From the NCBI GenBank assembly GCA_008690995.1, contig VRMN01000004.1, positions 1,116,001 through 1,180,000 on the forward strand: a DNA stretch of 64,000 bases. The letters are read 5' to 3'. Shown here one piece after another: positions 1-10,437 of the stretch. How positions within the stretch are numbered: the first letter of the stretch is position 1; every line of letters begins with the position of its first letter. The stretch comes from Porphyridium purpureum. Its lineage: Eukaryota; Rhodophyta; Bangiophyceae; Porphyridiales; Porphyridiaceae. Position numbers and translations under genes: made by a program. The notes below the pieces were generated by a model. That model saw nothing but the letters and a program-made list of their open reading frames with translations, was not told where the DNA came from and searched no databases.

Positions 1-488
1 ATCGCCAACAGCAGGCAGCTCTTGGCAAAATTGAGACTATTAAGGCCGTGGGGATCAACGCAGAGCACGACGCGGTGCAAGTAGCGGAACGCGAGCTCAA
101 CCGTTGTCCTCGACAGGGTCCAGTCGTACGCTTTTTGAGTGATGTATGCGAGGCACGACTCGAACACGGCCTCTTGTCTGAGATCCAGCGACGCGGCAGC
201 TCGACAGAGATCAGGCTCGTGCAATGCTTGGTGCTGCTGCGCTTTTGCGCGCAGCAACAAGGCTAGGTCCATGTTTTCCTTGTCCTGTTGTTGAAGCCTG
301 CCCATTTCCTCGACTTGCGAGCCAGTCTCGCGGGCAGCTCTGCCGACAATGGCGGCTGCTTGTCGCTGGCAGCTTGCCCTTCTTGCAGCAGGTATCTGCC
401 AGCTTTTGTCGAAGGCGCTTTCTGTCGAATCGCTCAGACGTTCTTTCCTTGGCCGACTGCGTTTGTGGGTTAGCCTCAAATGATCCAT
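1..488 (-). CDS. Cyclin paralogue, N-terminal part, cut by window edge
   Basis: A minus-strand reading frame runs open from an ATG at 488 to the left edge. From about residue 70 it matches the cyclin at 925-1725 almost codon for codon: HEP..CRAAASLDL, QEAVFESCLAY, QKAYDWTLS, LNSLNFAKSCLLLA. This is the first half of a cyclin box. The residues before the match (starting MDHLRLTHKR) are basic and Gln-rich and have no counterpart in the neighbouring copy, so an internal ATG at 305 or 272 could be the true start. The frame is easy to miss because it has no stop inside the window. Cyclins bind and activate cyclin-dependent kinases; the subtype is not clear. Tandem duplication with the next gene is directly visible. 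Confidence 0.65.
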   Translation of the reverse strand, partial: MDHLRLTHKRSRPRKERLSDSTESAFDKSWQIPAARRASCQRQAAAIVGRAARETGSQVEEMGRLQQQDKENMDLALLLRAKAQQHQALHEPDLCRAAASLDLRQEAVFESCLAYITQKAYDWTLSRTTVELAFRYLHRVVLCVDPHGLNSLNFAKSCLLLA

Positions 489-924
489 CGCGTGATATTC
501 TGCGTGAACAAGCAGCGCTGGCCAACGTGAGTGAACTTGCACGCTAAGGCAGAGCCCCCCCCACCCGCCGACGGTCCCATCCGACGCAGCGCGTGAAAAT
601 CAGTAAGTGGAGGTGACTGCCACGAGAAAAAATGAACAAAAAATTCGGTTTGGCGGAGGGAAATAAAAATTAAAAACGGCTCTCGCTAAAATACGGATGT
701 TTCAGTAGGAACACATCTTGAATCATGCGGCAATGTGGGACACAGCCTTGAATGTGACCTGTTGTCCCGGTTGGGAGGGGGTCAGACAACAACACGCGCG
801 CGCACGTCTTGGCTGACAGGGGAATAAGATGTGGCTCGGATGACCAATGAGAAGGGAGGGCGGGAGGAAAGAAGACACACAAGGAAACAGAATAATTAAG
901 CCGACCATCGGCAAGCCGTTACTT
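489..924. other. Spacer between tandem cyclin copies
   Basis: This spacer holds the 5' side of the left cyclin copy and the 3' side of the right copy. It has a C-run near 556-565 and an A/T-rich patch near 628-690. I see no convincing coding frame, RNA gene or promoter motif. Confidence 0.4.
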
Positions 925-1725
925 CTATGGAGACAAGGGGGAAAGCATGTCGCCGTCGTGGGTCAATGATCTGCCGCTCATCAACGATAGGGTGGAGAGC
1001 CGCCTTCGCCCAGTCATTTGTCCAAAGGGCGAGTTTATGAATGCCTCAAGATCTCGCTCCACGAGCTGCACATAAGCCAAGTCGAGCGGAGTCTCTTTTA
1101 ACGCCTCGACGAGAGGGCCCGTGTCTTTGCTGAGAGAAAACGAATTCAGGGCGACAAAGAACGCCGCCGCTCCCAGCTCGCACGCATCCAGACCCACAAA
1201 TTCGCCCTTTCTCAGCGAGCTCAGCACGATCTCGTTTGCTTTGCACACTGTGTACGACGACGGTGACATCTCCAGGTAGTCGGCCAGTGATCCAACCATC
1301 TAGCTACTGCACGGCACATTCATTTTCCATTCGAGAACCCGCAGCACCAGCAGCTCGAGCTTGCACATGTAGTCCACATCCTCGTTCACCAGATTGAAGC
1401 AGAACAGACGGTCCACCGGCTCGTTGAACTTGATCGCCAGCAGTAGGCAGCTCTTGGCAAAGTTCAGACTGTTCACGCCATCAGGATCGACGCGAAGCAG
1501 CACGCGGTGCAAGTAGCGGAGCGCGAGCTCGACGGTCTTTGTCGAGAGGGTCCAATCGTAGGCCTTTTGTGTCATATACGCAAGACACGACTCGAACACA
1601 GCCTCTTGTTTGAGGTCAAGCGACGCGGCAGCCCTACAGATCCCTGGCTCATGAAGTGCTTTTTGCTGCCGCGCCTTGGCCCGCAGCTGAGTGATGAGAT
1701 CGTTCCTCCTCTGCCAGTTGTCCAT
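925..1725 (-). CDS. Cyclin-box protein interrupted by one in-frame TAG
   Basis: Two contiguous minus-strand frames, 1725-1300 (MDNWQRRNDL...) and 1299-925 (MVGSLADYLE...), are in the same phase and separated only by a TAG codon at 1302-1300. The first half carries an N-terminal cyclin box (KSCLLLAIKFNEP, LELLVLRVLEWKMN), the second a C-terminal cyclin fold (SLADYLEMSP, LDACELGAAAFF). Read across the TAG, the product is a normal-sized small cyclin of about 266 residues that would bind a CDK. Possibilities are a recent pseudogene after duplication, stop-codon read-through, an allele or a sequence error. No plausible intron spans the TAG. The ATG directly after the stop could also give a separate C-terminal fragment. 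The intact-looking paralogue to the left makes loss of this copy tolerable. Confidence 0.7.
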
Positions 1726-2557
1726 TTCTCACAGCCGGCTCATTCCCGGGCAATGTATCTGGGCCGCTCTTCTCGAGCCGTCCACATGGTCGCCCGATCG
1801 CCTCCGTTGTCTCCCCCCTGTTCCAAGAATGCCGAGAGTGAGACTACACCTCTTATACGAGGGCTACAAGTGTCCCAAGCAGCGATCGACGCTGGTTTTC
1901 CATGGGACGGCCGTGCGATGCACTACCCTCGCTTGCATCGCGCGTGATCTGCCTCCAGCAGAATCGCGAAATTGGCACCATGAACGGTGGCATGTTGGTG
2001 CGCTCGTGGGCGGGCTGCGTCTCGTCGCCTTTTTCGTAGAATATGAGATGTCAGGTGTCGAACGCGATAGAAATCCTCGCTTTATCATGTGCCCTGCGTC
2101 CTTTGCAGGCTTACGCGTTCGTACGTGTTTTCGTTTTCTGCGCTGCCTTTGCATTGTATGTGCTCACGTACCAGCAGACGTCGGATGTTGTCCACATAGG
2201 AAACAACCACATGGCCGCCGCTCGTCCGGACCCTTCTTAATCTCGTCATATCGAATCCAATTAACTGCAAGAAAGCTATTTCAAACAATCGGATACGGGA
2301 TACCACTGGATATTGTGTAATGGGAATTGATAACCCTTAAAGATATTATGCCTAGGGAAGGGTCCACAAGCCTATACAGTGAGAGTCGTCCGGTTGGACG
2401 GATGCGCGAATGTTTCACCACGCACTGGGTCATCATCGGCAGGAAGAACCAGCGGCGAAGAGGGACAGAAGTTTGAAATCCTTGTTGGGCACACCCACGA
2501 CACACACTCCACAGATTACGAGAGGCAATTGTGGCCGGCCAACGCTCGAAAGCGCCT
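1726..2557. other. Intergenic region between cyclin and fucosyltransferase
   Basis: The region holds the cyclin upstream side and the 3' side of the fucosyltransferase gene. A TATAAG-like sequence in cyclin sense lies near 1854-1860. Open frames here (for example plus strand 1691-2320) show no domain pattern, and I consider them chance. Confidence 0.35.
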
Positions 2558-4039
2558 TCAAGACGAGATCTGGTCGACTCGGCGAGATCCAGACTTTCTA
2601 GCAGGTTGCAACCAGCCTGACGAGCGCAGAGGCGCGTGGCTCGCCGCTGCAGATTGGAGAAAGTCGCACCATGCTCGGTTGACGAGCACCTCGAACGAAT
2701 CCGCGCAGTAGGTTGTGTTGAATGACCGAAACGCGACACCCGGACTCCACGCCGTGTCGAGCGAGATCGACGTTTGCGGTGCCCGTGCGTCACGAAGCGC
2801 AACCACCAGTCGACCCACATTGGAACTAAACGTACCGACGAAGAACGACGCGCGCTGCAGCAAGCTCAACTCCAACAGCAGCTGTGCTGTCATTTCCACA
2901 CCGACCAGCTCGTTTTGTGAGCGAGCATTGTTGGACAAGCGCTGTTCGTGGCCCTCGCGCGAGCTCTGCGAGGTATCAACGATCGCGAGACGCAGACTGG
3001 TAGCCGCGGTACGGGCTCTCACCATGTCCTTGAGCTCATTTATCACCGCGAAGTCATCTGAGCATACATAAACCATGCGCAAGTCGTACCGATTCGCCGC
3101 CCACATAATCGCATTCACATATTGTGCAATTGGTACATACGGTGCGTCTTTGTACTTGTCACCACGTCGAATATGCACGCCCATGTAACCCTGCAAGCGA
3201 GATCCATCAGCCTGAACAAGTAAGGCGTCCAGCTGCATTTCCACATTGCGCTGCAGGACATCAGAGAAGACCCAAAACCGTCGCAGCAGTCTCTGATACA
3301 AGCGCAAGTCGGCGTCACCAGGTACGGCCTGGCGCAATGCACGATACGCCAAAGACTCGCTAGTCTTGTCAGCCGCAGTTAGGCATCTTTTATGTGTGGC
3401 AAGCTCCGCGGCCTGCGTGGTGGCATTGCCTTGCTTCCACTCAGCATATAGATCAAGATCAAACGTGGATGTGGGAATGGCAGCCCGGCAAAGCTCGCGG
3501 CACGACCTGGCATCCTCACTCATTGCAAAGTATGCCGACCATCCGCCGCCGTAATTCCATCTGTGTCTCGGCAAATCCGGGACGAACTTTGCGCCAAGTT
3601 GGTCGGCCAGCGCGGCTGCTTCAACCATACGTAGCATTTGTGCGCCAAAGCCATTTTTCTTGGTGTCACGAAACAAGAGCACGCGGCCAACGCAAGTGCC
3701 GGTACTGGAACCCGGACTCTGCCGCAGCAAGAACGGTGCAATCCGATGACCAAACAATGCTGCTTCATGCCACAGATCCTCGTACTCGACGCCCACCAGC
3801 GCCGTCGTCAAACTGTGTGCTGGACGCGCACGCGACCTGTACAGAGATAATCCGCCGAGCACGAGCGTGATCAAAAGGCTAGAGAAGCCAATGAGCCGAA
3901 GCCGTACGCGGCGCTTTGCAGCGTAGCGCTCGCGGTGTCGCGGCATCGCGACATCTCGCTGCTGCGGGGGCGCTCTTCCGCTGCTTTGCACATTCACGCT
4001 CGGAAAAGGTCCCTTGAAATCATCGGGCGATGATGACAT
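2558..4039 (-). CDS. FUT8-like (GT23) fucosyltransferase, type II membrane protein
   Basis: The 493-residue protein has a short basic cytosolic tail, one membrane anchor at about residues 48-67 (LIGFSSLLITLVLGG) and a long lumenal domain, the layout of Golgi glycosyltransferases. The stretch GVHIRRGDK followed by PIAQYV matches the donor-binding H-x-R-R motif of alpha-1,6-fucosyltransferases, and FVGTFSSNVGRLV matches the downstream T-F-S-S-x-V-x-R motif. Known GT23 enzymes transfer fucose from GDP-fucose, for example to the N-glycan core. In an alga rich in sulfated polysaccharide the acceptor may differ; that is inference. A second ATG at residue 32 (MPRHRERY) is possible. I see no SH3 domain at the C terminus, unlike animal FUT8. 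The related POFUT and NodZ families are alternatives. Confidence 0.7.
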   Translation of the reverse strand: MSSSPDDFKGPFPSVNVQSSGRAPPQQRDVAMPRHRERYAAKRRVRLRLIGFSSLLITLVLGGLSLYRSRARPAHSLTTALVGVEYEDLWHEAALFGHRIAPFLLRQSPGSSTGTCVGRVLLFRDTKKNGFGAQMLRMVEAAALADQLGAKFVPDLPRHRWNYGGGWSAYFAMSEDARSCRELCRAAIPTSTFDLDLYAEWKQGNATTQAAELATHKRCLTAADKTSESLAYRALRQAVPGDADLRLYQRLLRRFWVFSDVLQRNVEMQLDALLVQADGSRLQGYMGVHIRRGDKYKDAPYVPIAQYVNAIMWAANRYDLRMVYVCSDDFAVINELKDMVRARTAATSLRLAIVDTSQSSREGHEQRLSNNARSQNELVGVEMTAQLLLELSLLQRASFFVGTFSSNVGRLVVALRDARAPQTSISLDTAWSPGVAFRSFNTTYCADSFEVLVNRAWCDFLQSAAASHAPLRSSGWLQPARKSGSRRVDQISS

Positions 4040-4369
4040 TCTGACATTATTATAGTCTCAATGATGACACCACACGATGGTCATGTCATAGTCGGATCGG
4101 CTGTTTTCATCGGGATGCAACGCACTGGTGTAGACGCACGCGATGTCAAAGGCTGAAGCAGAAAACGACTCACGCATCGTCCTAAACAAGAACGATGCCA
4201 AGTCGGTGCCGCGAAAGTCGAGCATCAACCTAGAGCACACAGCCCAACAGACGAGAGAGGTTGCCGGTAGCCCGCGGCTGTCTCCAAATGCATGAAAAAG
4301 AATTACCTTTATACGTTTCCATGTACGATCGCCGCAGCCGGGCGCCTCTGCGAATGAACTGGTGGACGG
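4040..4369. other. Spacer upstream of fucosyltransferase, downstream of La gene
   Basis: There are about 330 bases between the fucosyltransferase start and the La stop. I see no coding frame with domain signal. A weak A/T-rich patch (ATTATTATAG, 4047-4056) lies just upstream of the fucosyltransferase start. Confidence 0.3.
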
Positions 4370-5662
4370 TCATCGACGACCTCGCCCGCCACGACCACCA
4401 CCCCGTCCCCGGCCACCACCACGCCCACCGCCACGGCCACCCCCACGCCCGCCTTTGTACCCGCCCTTGCGCCTGGAGTCATTGGAGCCCACTTTGTTTT
4501 GTTTTTGACGGTCATGCACGTTTTTCCAAAACGCGGCTTCCTCTTCGCCCTCAAGCACAGACAATTCCGGAACGTGACCGCCAATCTCTGTTTTGGCTTC
4601 TTCCAATCCAGCCTTGGCAGCTGCCGCGCATTCAGGCGCCGAAAATCGTACCATGGCAACGTTGGAGTCGGCACTTGGACGGTACTCGACGTATGCCACC
4701 ATGCCGAACACTTCCATAACCTTTCGAATGTCATCATGATGCATCCCCGGACCAACATTACCTACGCGTAGCACCATGCCGGGCACAAATTCGATATTTT
4801 CCCGTGCAGGCGGGACCGCAGACTCCTTTTGCTCCTCGACCTCGGGTTGCTCTTCTTTTGATTCCTTGTCCGCGTCGTTGGACTCCTCAACCGCGTCTTT
4901 AGACTCGTTGTGCTCCGCTTTCGACTCCTTGTGGTCCTCTGCTTTGCCTTCTTTTTCGGTCTTCCTCTTCTTCTTCAGCTTGGCTTCACCATCGTCTGTG
5001 CCTTCTCGCTTGAGCTTTCGGTCCTGTTTCGGCAATTCTTGAGCACGCAGCTCGATTTTCTGTCCATTGTGTTCAAACTGAAACACCTCTTCGGCTAGCA
5101 CCCGCGCGAGCGCTTCTTCCGACTCCATCTCCAGATGAACCGTACCATTGAAGAGCATCACCTTGCGTGGCGCTGGCTCGTCAGCCGATGCAGCCGGGAC
5201 ATCTTGAGACGCGGGACTTCGTCTTCGAATGACGCTCAGAACGTCGCCATAAGGCTCAAACAAGACAGCAATCTCGTCGATGTCTGGCTCAAGCTCAATG
5301 CCCGGCTCGGTACTGGGCGGAAAGCCGGTCAAGAGCGCCACGCGCTTGAAGAAATCGGAGCGCTTTGGCAGCTTTGTCTTTCTTTTGACCTTGGCGCTCG
5401 TCTGCTCGTCCACCTCCACAAGCTCGGAGCCCTGCAGCGCCTCAACGACTTCGGCGGCATCTGTGGTGATCATTTTCAGCCTCTTAAAGCACAGCAAGGT
5501 CTCAATCGGCACATATCCTTCATTCGCCTCCATGACCTCTCGCAGAAATTTGTCGCGCGGAATATTCGAATCGCTGAAATAAAACTCGATTTGCTTGCGT
5601 GCTTTGCGCAGCCGCTCCGCCTTGTCACTATCTGCCGCCATACCGGGCATATCTACATCCAC
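4370..5662 (-). CDS. SSB: La protein (RNA polymerase III transcript chaperone)
   Basis: The 430-residue protein has the order of genuine La proteins. A La motif at about 15-95 contains QIEFYFSDSNIPRDKFL and GYVPIETLLCFKRLK. An RRM follows at about 106-205. A charged Lys/Glu linker at about 215-285 is likely nuclear localising. A second RRM lies at about 290-375 (MVLRVGNVGP, VAMVRFSAPE), and the C-terminal tail is built of RGG/GRG repeats (about 395-430). La binds 3' UUU-OH ends of new pol III transcripts such as pre-tRNAs and protects them in the nucleus. The RGG tail is unusual for human La but known in other eukaryotes. The start could be residue 1 or the ATG at residue 9 (5638). The AGGTACAGT element lies about 365 bases upstream. 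Confidence 0.9.
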   Translation of the reverse strand: MDVDMPGMAADSDKAERLRKARKQIEFYFSDSNIPRDKFLREVMEANEGYVPIETLLCFKRLKMITTDAAEVVEALQGSELVEVDEQTSAKVKRKTKLPKRSDFFKRVALLTGFPPSTEPGIELEPDIDEIAVLFEPYGDVLSVIRRRSPASQDVPAASADEPAPRKVMLFNGTVHLEMESEEALARVLAEEVFQFEHNGQKIELRAQELPKQDRKLKREGTDDGEAKLKKKRKTEKEGKAEDHKESKAEHNESKDAVEESNDADKESKEEQPEVEEQKESAVPPARENIEFVPGMVLRVGNVGPGMHHDDIRKVMEVFGMVAYVEYRPSADSNVAMVRFSAPECAAAAKAGLEEAKTEIGGHVPELSVLEGEEEAAFWKNVHDRQKQNKVGSNDSRRKGGYKGGRGGGRGGGRGGGRGRGGGRGGRGRR

Positions 5663-6830
5663 GCACGGCCCTCAATTCTCCCCCGCACTCACGCTCCCAC
5701 TCTTTCTCCCCTTACCACACGAACCACGCAACCGGTTTGCCCAAATCGGCGACTACGCCACGTCGTGCGTCGCCGCACAACACCAAAAAGCCCTTCCGTG
5801 GCCGTACCGCGCGCGATATCACACACCACAGCGCCCGCTCTTCAATTGCACCCCAACGCACCGCTGCTCCCTGTCCACCACCCACACACCCACACACCTC
5901 CACACAAACACATATACACACACAAGCTTTTGCATCAACACCCGCGTCGCCCCTTCGTTCCTCTTCCTTTCGACCACCACCGACCGACTCACACCGCCGG
6001 CCTTCTGAAAAAGAAACAGACGCCAACTGTACCTCCGCGATTGAATCGGCGTTCCCGAGAGGTACAGCCGTGCGCGTTTCGTATCTCCCGATCTCTGCAC
6101 TAAGAAAACGCGCTCAAACAATCAGCACACCTCCGAGCTGTACTTTTATATATTAAAATGGCCTGTTTTGAATTGCAACGTGCTCGCGCATGTAACGGAA
6201 ACGAAAAGCGCCATTTCGAAACGGACATGCAGACGGACACAGCCGAATCGAGCAGAGAGCCGAGCAGAGCTTGGGAAGAACAGTGATGATGGCAGAACGG
6301 AACTGGCCGTCGCGGCGAAATGGGACGCGCGCGCCTGGAGGTTTCCGTTTGGAACGGCGGATTTGGTAGGTGATTGGCCGGCGTCGATGTGACGCCAAGG
6401 GATGGTTTGGTCATAGGGGGGTTTGGGGTTTGGATTGGATTGCGGCACCTCAGCCTGCGCGGCTGCTGGTGGTTTGTGGAGCAAAGGTAGGAATGGATGG
6501 AAACAGTGCGTGGCTCTGCGTCAGGTGCTCGAAGGACGTACGTTGCGAAGCGAGTCGCGACGCATCAGGTATAAATGCACAGTGTGGTTGCACACAGGGC
6601 GACTGAGTGAAGGTGCGGGTGCGGACAAGGAAAAGGTCAGACAGAAAGTATTGCCGCGCACATACTTATTTCAGCAGAGGCCTTGATAGCTACGGGTACG
6701 TAGACATCAAAAGTGCAGAGCGTGTGCCCTGGTACGGATGTTTTGTCGCATCGTAGCGCACATGTTCCGACCCCCGAGGACGATTGACAAGAGACTCACT
6801 GACGACGTACCGGAATAGAAAGACAGCACG
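5663..6830. promoter_or_regulatory. Divergent La / CDC20 intergenic region
   Basis: The La side (5663-6020) is C- and CA-rich on the plus strand, so G/GT-rich in La sense, with short CA repeats at 5880-5930. ACTGTACCT at 6026 and an inverted partner at 6059 sit at its end. A TATATATTAAAA stretch lies at 6146-6157. The CDC20 side has a TATAAAT at 6570-6576, about 255 bases before the CDC20 ATG. I see no convincing gene inside. Confidence 0.5.
6026..6034 (-). promoter_or_regulatory. AGGTACAGT element, La gene
   Basis: An exact ACTGTACCT on the plus strand, AGGTACAGT in La sense, about 365 bases before the La ATG. An imperfect inverted copy (AGGTACAGC on plus, 6059-6067) lies next to it. It is one of a window-wide set in intergenic DNA. 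Confidence 0.55.
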
Positions 6831-8501
6831 ATGTTTGGCAGCCAGCTTTCAGAGGTGGACGAGTTCCAAAGCTTCGATGGGCCGATGGAAAACGCGCCAC
6901 TGGCGCGATGGGAGCGCAAGGCCAAGGCCCTCGAGTCGTCCAGAAGCTTGAACATGAACAGCGCCGTGACAAGTGGCACAACCTCGCGCGCAAAGACGCC
7001 AAACAACCGCACGCCGCGCAAGACGCCGCAAGCCGACCGCTTTATTCCAAACCGAAGCAACATGAACATGGATGTGAGTCGCATGCAGCTGAATTTTGGA
7101 GACAAGGAAAATGGCAGCGGCTCTCTCGCAGCTATGGACTCTGGCCTTTGCGCTGCGGCCGATTCGGATGACAACACGCTCGGGAGCGTTGACTATGATA
7201 TGGCGCTGGCCAATTCTCTGCTGGGCAAGCGCCCCTTCGCCACATCTAGTGGCTCGATCGGTGCCGCCATGAACGACGAGCTGGACGACCATGAAAGCGG
7301 TCCCGAACGCGGTCCGGAACTCGGGCCCGATGAGCTCGGCAGCAAGATTTTGTCTTTCAAGAGCAAAGCTCCAGAGCCCAAGCAAGGATACGTCAATTCG
7401 CTGCGTGTACTGTACTCTCAAAGCGCGGCGTCCACAATGGCCGCGCCGGCGCGCAAGCGCACGCTCCGCCACGTGCCAACAGCGCCGGAGAAAATCCTTG
7501 ACGCGCCAGATATTCTGGATGACTACTACCTCAACCTGCTGGACTGGAACAAGCAGAACATTCTAGCGGTCGCGCTGGGGCAGATCGTGTACCTGTGGAA
7601 CGCGTCGTCAGGAACCATTGAACAGTTGTGCGAGGTCCCCTCTGACACACCAGACGACTATATCAGTTCAGTGTCATGGATCCAGGACGGAAATGTGCTG
7701 GCCGTGGGTACCGGCAGCTGCGACCTGCAGCTGTGGGACACTGACCGGCTGAGCATGATCCGCTCCATGAAGTCGCACGCGGCCCGTGTTAGCTCCTTAG
7801 CATGGAATGGGCCGTTACTGTCGAGCGGGTCTCGGGACGCCACCATCCACAATCACGACGTCCGCATTGCGCAGCACGTGGTGGCCGAGCTAGCTGGTGC
7901 GCATCAACAGGAAATTTGCGGGCTCAAGTGGAACTCGCAGGGCACGCAGCTCGCATCAGGCGGCAACGACAACCTCCTTTGTATCTGGGATGCCGGACAA
8001 CGCACGCCGCGACACACGCTCAATCACCACACTGCGGCCGTCAAGGCGCTGGCGTGGTGCCCCTGGCAGCCTGGCCTGCTGGCGTCTGGCGGAGGTACCG
8101 CGGACCGCATGCTGCGCTTCTGGAATACTCAGTCGGGCGCGTGTGTGAACAGCATAGACACCAAGTCGCAGGTTTGCTCGATTGTGTGGAACCCGCACGA
8201 CAAGGAGCTGCTCACGAGCCACGGATTTTCACAAAACCAGCTCACCTTGTGGAAATATCCCAGTCTCATGCGTGTCGCGGAGCTGCCAGGCCACACGTCC
8301 AGAGTGCTGCACACTGCGCTCAGCGCGGACGGTCAGACCGTCGTTTCAGCTGCCGCTGATGAGACGCTGCGCTTTTGGCGTGTGTTCGAGGGCCAAAACG
8401 CGAGCAAGAAGAGCAAGACAACGGCCGGCTCGGGCTCCACGCACGGCGGCGTGTCCTCTCAGTCCAACCGGACAGGGCTGCGCGGGCTGCAGATCCGCTG
8501 A
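6831..8501 (+). CDS. CDC20: CDC20, anaphase-promoting complex activator
   Basis: The 556-residue WD40 protein activates APC/C and recruits substrates for ubiquitination in mitosis. The N terminus carries the family signature DRFIPNRS at 69-76 and a KEN triplet at about 93-95. Then come KAPEPKQGYVNSLRVLYSQ and RHVPTAPEKILDAP, typical of CDC20. WD40 repeats run from about 230 to 520 (LLDWNKQNILAVALG, VYLWNASSG, WIQDGNVLAVGTG). The last two residues are Ile-Arg, the IR tail that docks on APC3/CDC27. The C-box is not obvious. The TPxK-type sites near residue 55-65 (KTPNNRTPRKTPQ) look like CDK sites; that is inference. Cdh1/FZR1 is the main alternative, but the motif order favours CDC20. Confidence 0.93.
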   Translation: MFGSQLSEVDEFQSFDGPMENAPLARWERKAKALESSRSLNMNSAVTSGTTSRAKTPNNRTPRKTPQADRFIPNRSNMNMDVSRMQLNFGDKENGSGSLAAMDSGLCAAADSDDNTLGSVDYDMALANSLLGKRPFATSSGSIGAAMNDELDDHESGPERGPELGPDELGSKILSFKSKAPEPKQGYVNSLRVLYSQSAASTMAAPARKRTLRHVPTAPEKILDAPDILDDYYLNLLDWNKQNILAVALGQIVYLWNASSGTIEQLCEVPSDTPDDYISSVSWIQDGNVLAVGTGSCDLQLWDTDRLSMIRSMKSHAARVSSLAWNGPLLSSGSRDATIHNHDVRIAQHVVAELAGAHQQEICGLKWNSQGTQLASGGNDNLLCIWDAGQRTPRHTLNHHTAAVKALAWCPWQPGLLASGGGTADRMLRFWNTQSGACVNSIDTKSQVCSIVWNPHDKELLTSHGFSQNQLTLWKYPSLMRVAELPGHTSRVLHTALSADGQTVVSAAADETLRFWRVFEGQNASKKSKTTAGSGSTHGGVSSQSNRTGLRGLQIR

Positions 8502-9198
8502 AAGGGCGTGCGCCGCCGCATCTGGCTGTCGGCTTCGACGGGCTAGCGGTGGTCGTGCGTCCCACCGAGGGCGTGACGGTGTGACGAATATGACTTGTAC
8601 TGCATTGATAGTGAAGGAAACACTCTCTAACTCTGATCGTAAATTAACGAATCCAGTAAACTCTCGCGCAATTGTAGAAGTTTCCGAGATGTGTGCCCGT
8701 ACAGCATTCTGTGCAAGAGTGGCTCGCATCGGCGGGTGAGTTGCTGAACATGTGTCCGTGTCTGTGAGAGAGAGAATCGTTGGGTAGGCTATCGAAGCAG
8801 ATTCTAAACAAGAGGAGGATTTAACTCAGACTCGGCAACAAGTTTTGCGTCCGTCTCTTCAATATCTGACATTCTGCCAAAGCTTTCCTTCACAAACTAT
8901 CACCGATCAAACTACATTGTCAAGGCGTTGTAGCTTTTTTTTTTTTTTTTTTCTTTCCTACTGCTCTTGTCTCATCGGGTCACGCACGGACCGTTTTTGC
9001 CAACGACAGTTGCGAACATCAAAGGCATCAAAACAGTCTGGGCCGGTAATACACTCTACACGACGCAAGCCGGATCACCGGGAGCACGAGCAGACAAACA
9101 AGAGACACGGGCGCATGAAGCAAAAATGATTTACGACACCCGAGCTGACGTGGATTTCCGCAGGCCGCTGCCAGCCGAGACGCGCTAGCTCTGATCCT
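8502..9198. other. Convergent 3' region between CDC20 and glutamine synthetase
   Basis: Both flanking genes end here. A 17-base T run at about 8937-8953 is the main feature. I see no convincing gene. Confidence 0.4.
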
Positions 9199-10437
9199 CT
9201 ACACGAGACTAGTCTCCATGATCTTCAAGGTAACTGCGTACGGACAAATGTTGCTGCCCGGGCGCCTGTCCTCAAAGTATCCCTTGTTTTCTGCCTCTGT
9301 CGTTCTCGGGATACGCACGGACGCGCCGCGGTTCGCCACACCCCACGAGAACTTTGTGATGGGAGCTGTCTCGCAAGCGCCTGTCAGACGCTTGTCATTA
9401 TCAAATCCATACACCTTGATGTGCTCTTCATGCTTCTTGGCAAAGTTCTCCATCACCTTCTTAATGATCTCGTAGCCGCCTTCCTCGCGCATGGGTTTGG
9501 TCGAGAAGTTGGTGTGGCAGCCAGCACCGTTCCACTCTCCCGGCATCGGCTTCACATCTAGGGAGACCTTGATCCCGTACTCCTCAGACATGCGCGACAT
9601 GATGTACCTTGACATCCAGATGTGGTCTCCGGACTCGATGCCTTCACACGGTCCGACCTGGTACTCCCACTGCGACATCATGACCTCGGCGTTCACGCCG
9701 CTGAGCTTGATGCCTGCGTACAGGCAGGCGGCGGCGTGGGCCTCCGCCAGCTCGCGGCCGTAGATTCTTGTGGCTCCGTTTCCGCAGTAGTACGGACCTT
9801 GCGGTGCCGGATAACCCTGCTTGGGCCAGCCGAGCGGGTGGCCGTCCAGCCCCAGAAGCGTGTATTCCTGTTCGATTCCGAACCACGGCACCAGATCCTT
9901 GTGCTTGTCAAAGATCTGAGCCGCCGGGTAGCGCATATTTGAAGGCAGGGGCGTGCCCGCGGGGGTGTATGTGTCACAGAGGACGAGAATGTTATTGCCG
10001 CCGCGGAACGGATCCTTGAAGATCGCCTGGGGCTTGAGCATGACCTCCGAGTCGGTACCCGGTGCCTGTTCCGTGGACGATCCGTCGTAGTTCCAGAGGG
10101 GCAAATCTGCGACGGACTTTGGCGCGGAGCTGAGCACCTTTGTCTTGGACCTGATATCCAACGGATCCATGCACACCGGCACGCCGTCGACCATCTGCGC
10201 GGCCCTGCCGCCCAACCACACGTACTCCGCGAAGATCTGCCCGCCCAGGTCGAGCTTCTCGTACTTATCCTTCAGCTTCTGATCGTACAGCTCCCTGCCG
10301 ATGTTCTCCACCTTCATGCTGAGCGGCGCTGCCGCGGCGCGGCCGGCTCCCGCACGCGCGGCGCCGCGCGGCACGCACATCGCCGCGCGCACCGCCGGCG
10401 TCATCACCGCCGCTCCCGCTCCCACAAATGCCGCCAT
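9199..10437 (-). CDS. GLN2: Glutamine synthetase type II, plastid-targeted
   Basis: The enzyme joins ammonium to glutamate using ATP. The catalytic part begins at [10 protein letters not shown] and shows GSII hallmarks: [71 protein letters not shown] and [18 protein letters not shown] place the start at the ATG at 10437. The preceding 46 codons to an ATG at 10575 lie in a low-complexity leader and look spurious. From 10437 the first roughly 45 residues are rich in Ala and Arg with no acidic residues, like a plastid transit peptide. The length of 412 residues fits GSII plus a leader. A mitochondrial location is the alternative. An AGGTACAGT element lies about 445 bases upstream. Confidence 0.93.
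   Translation of the reverse strand: MAAFVGAGAAVMTPAVRAAMCVPRGAARAGAGRAAAAPLSMKVENIGRELYDQKLKDKYEKLDLGGQIFAEYVWLGGRAAQMVDGVPVCMDPLDIRSKTKVLSSAPKSVADLPLWNYDGSSTEQAPGTDSEVMLKPQAIFKDPFRGGNNILVLCDTYTPAGTPLPSNMRYPAAQIFDKHKDLVPWFGIEQEYTLLGLDGHPLGWPKQGYPAPQGPYYCGNGATRIYGRELAEAHAAACLYAGIKLSGVNAEVMMSQWEYQVGPCEGIESGDHIWMSRYIMSRMSEEYGIKVSLDVKPMPGEWNGAGCHTNFSTKPMREEGGYEIIKKVMENFAKKHEEHIKVYGFDNDKRLTGACETAPITKFSWGVANRGASVRIPRTTEAENKGYFEDRRPGSNICPYAVTLKIMETSLV

Noticed and set aside
1691-2320. Plus-strand 209-codon frame near the cyclin promoter
   Set aside because: It partly overlaps the cyclin gene in antisense and has no domain or compositional sign of a protein.
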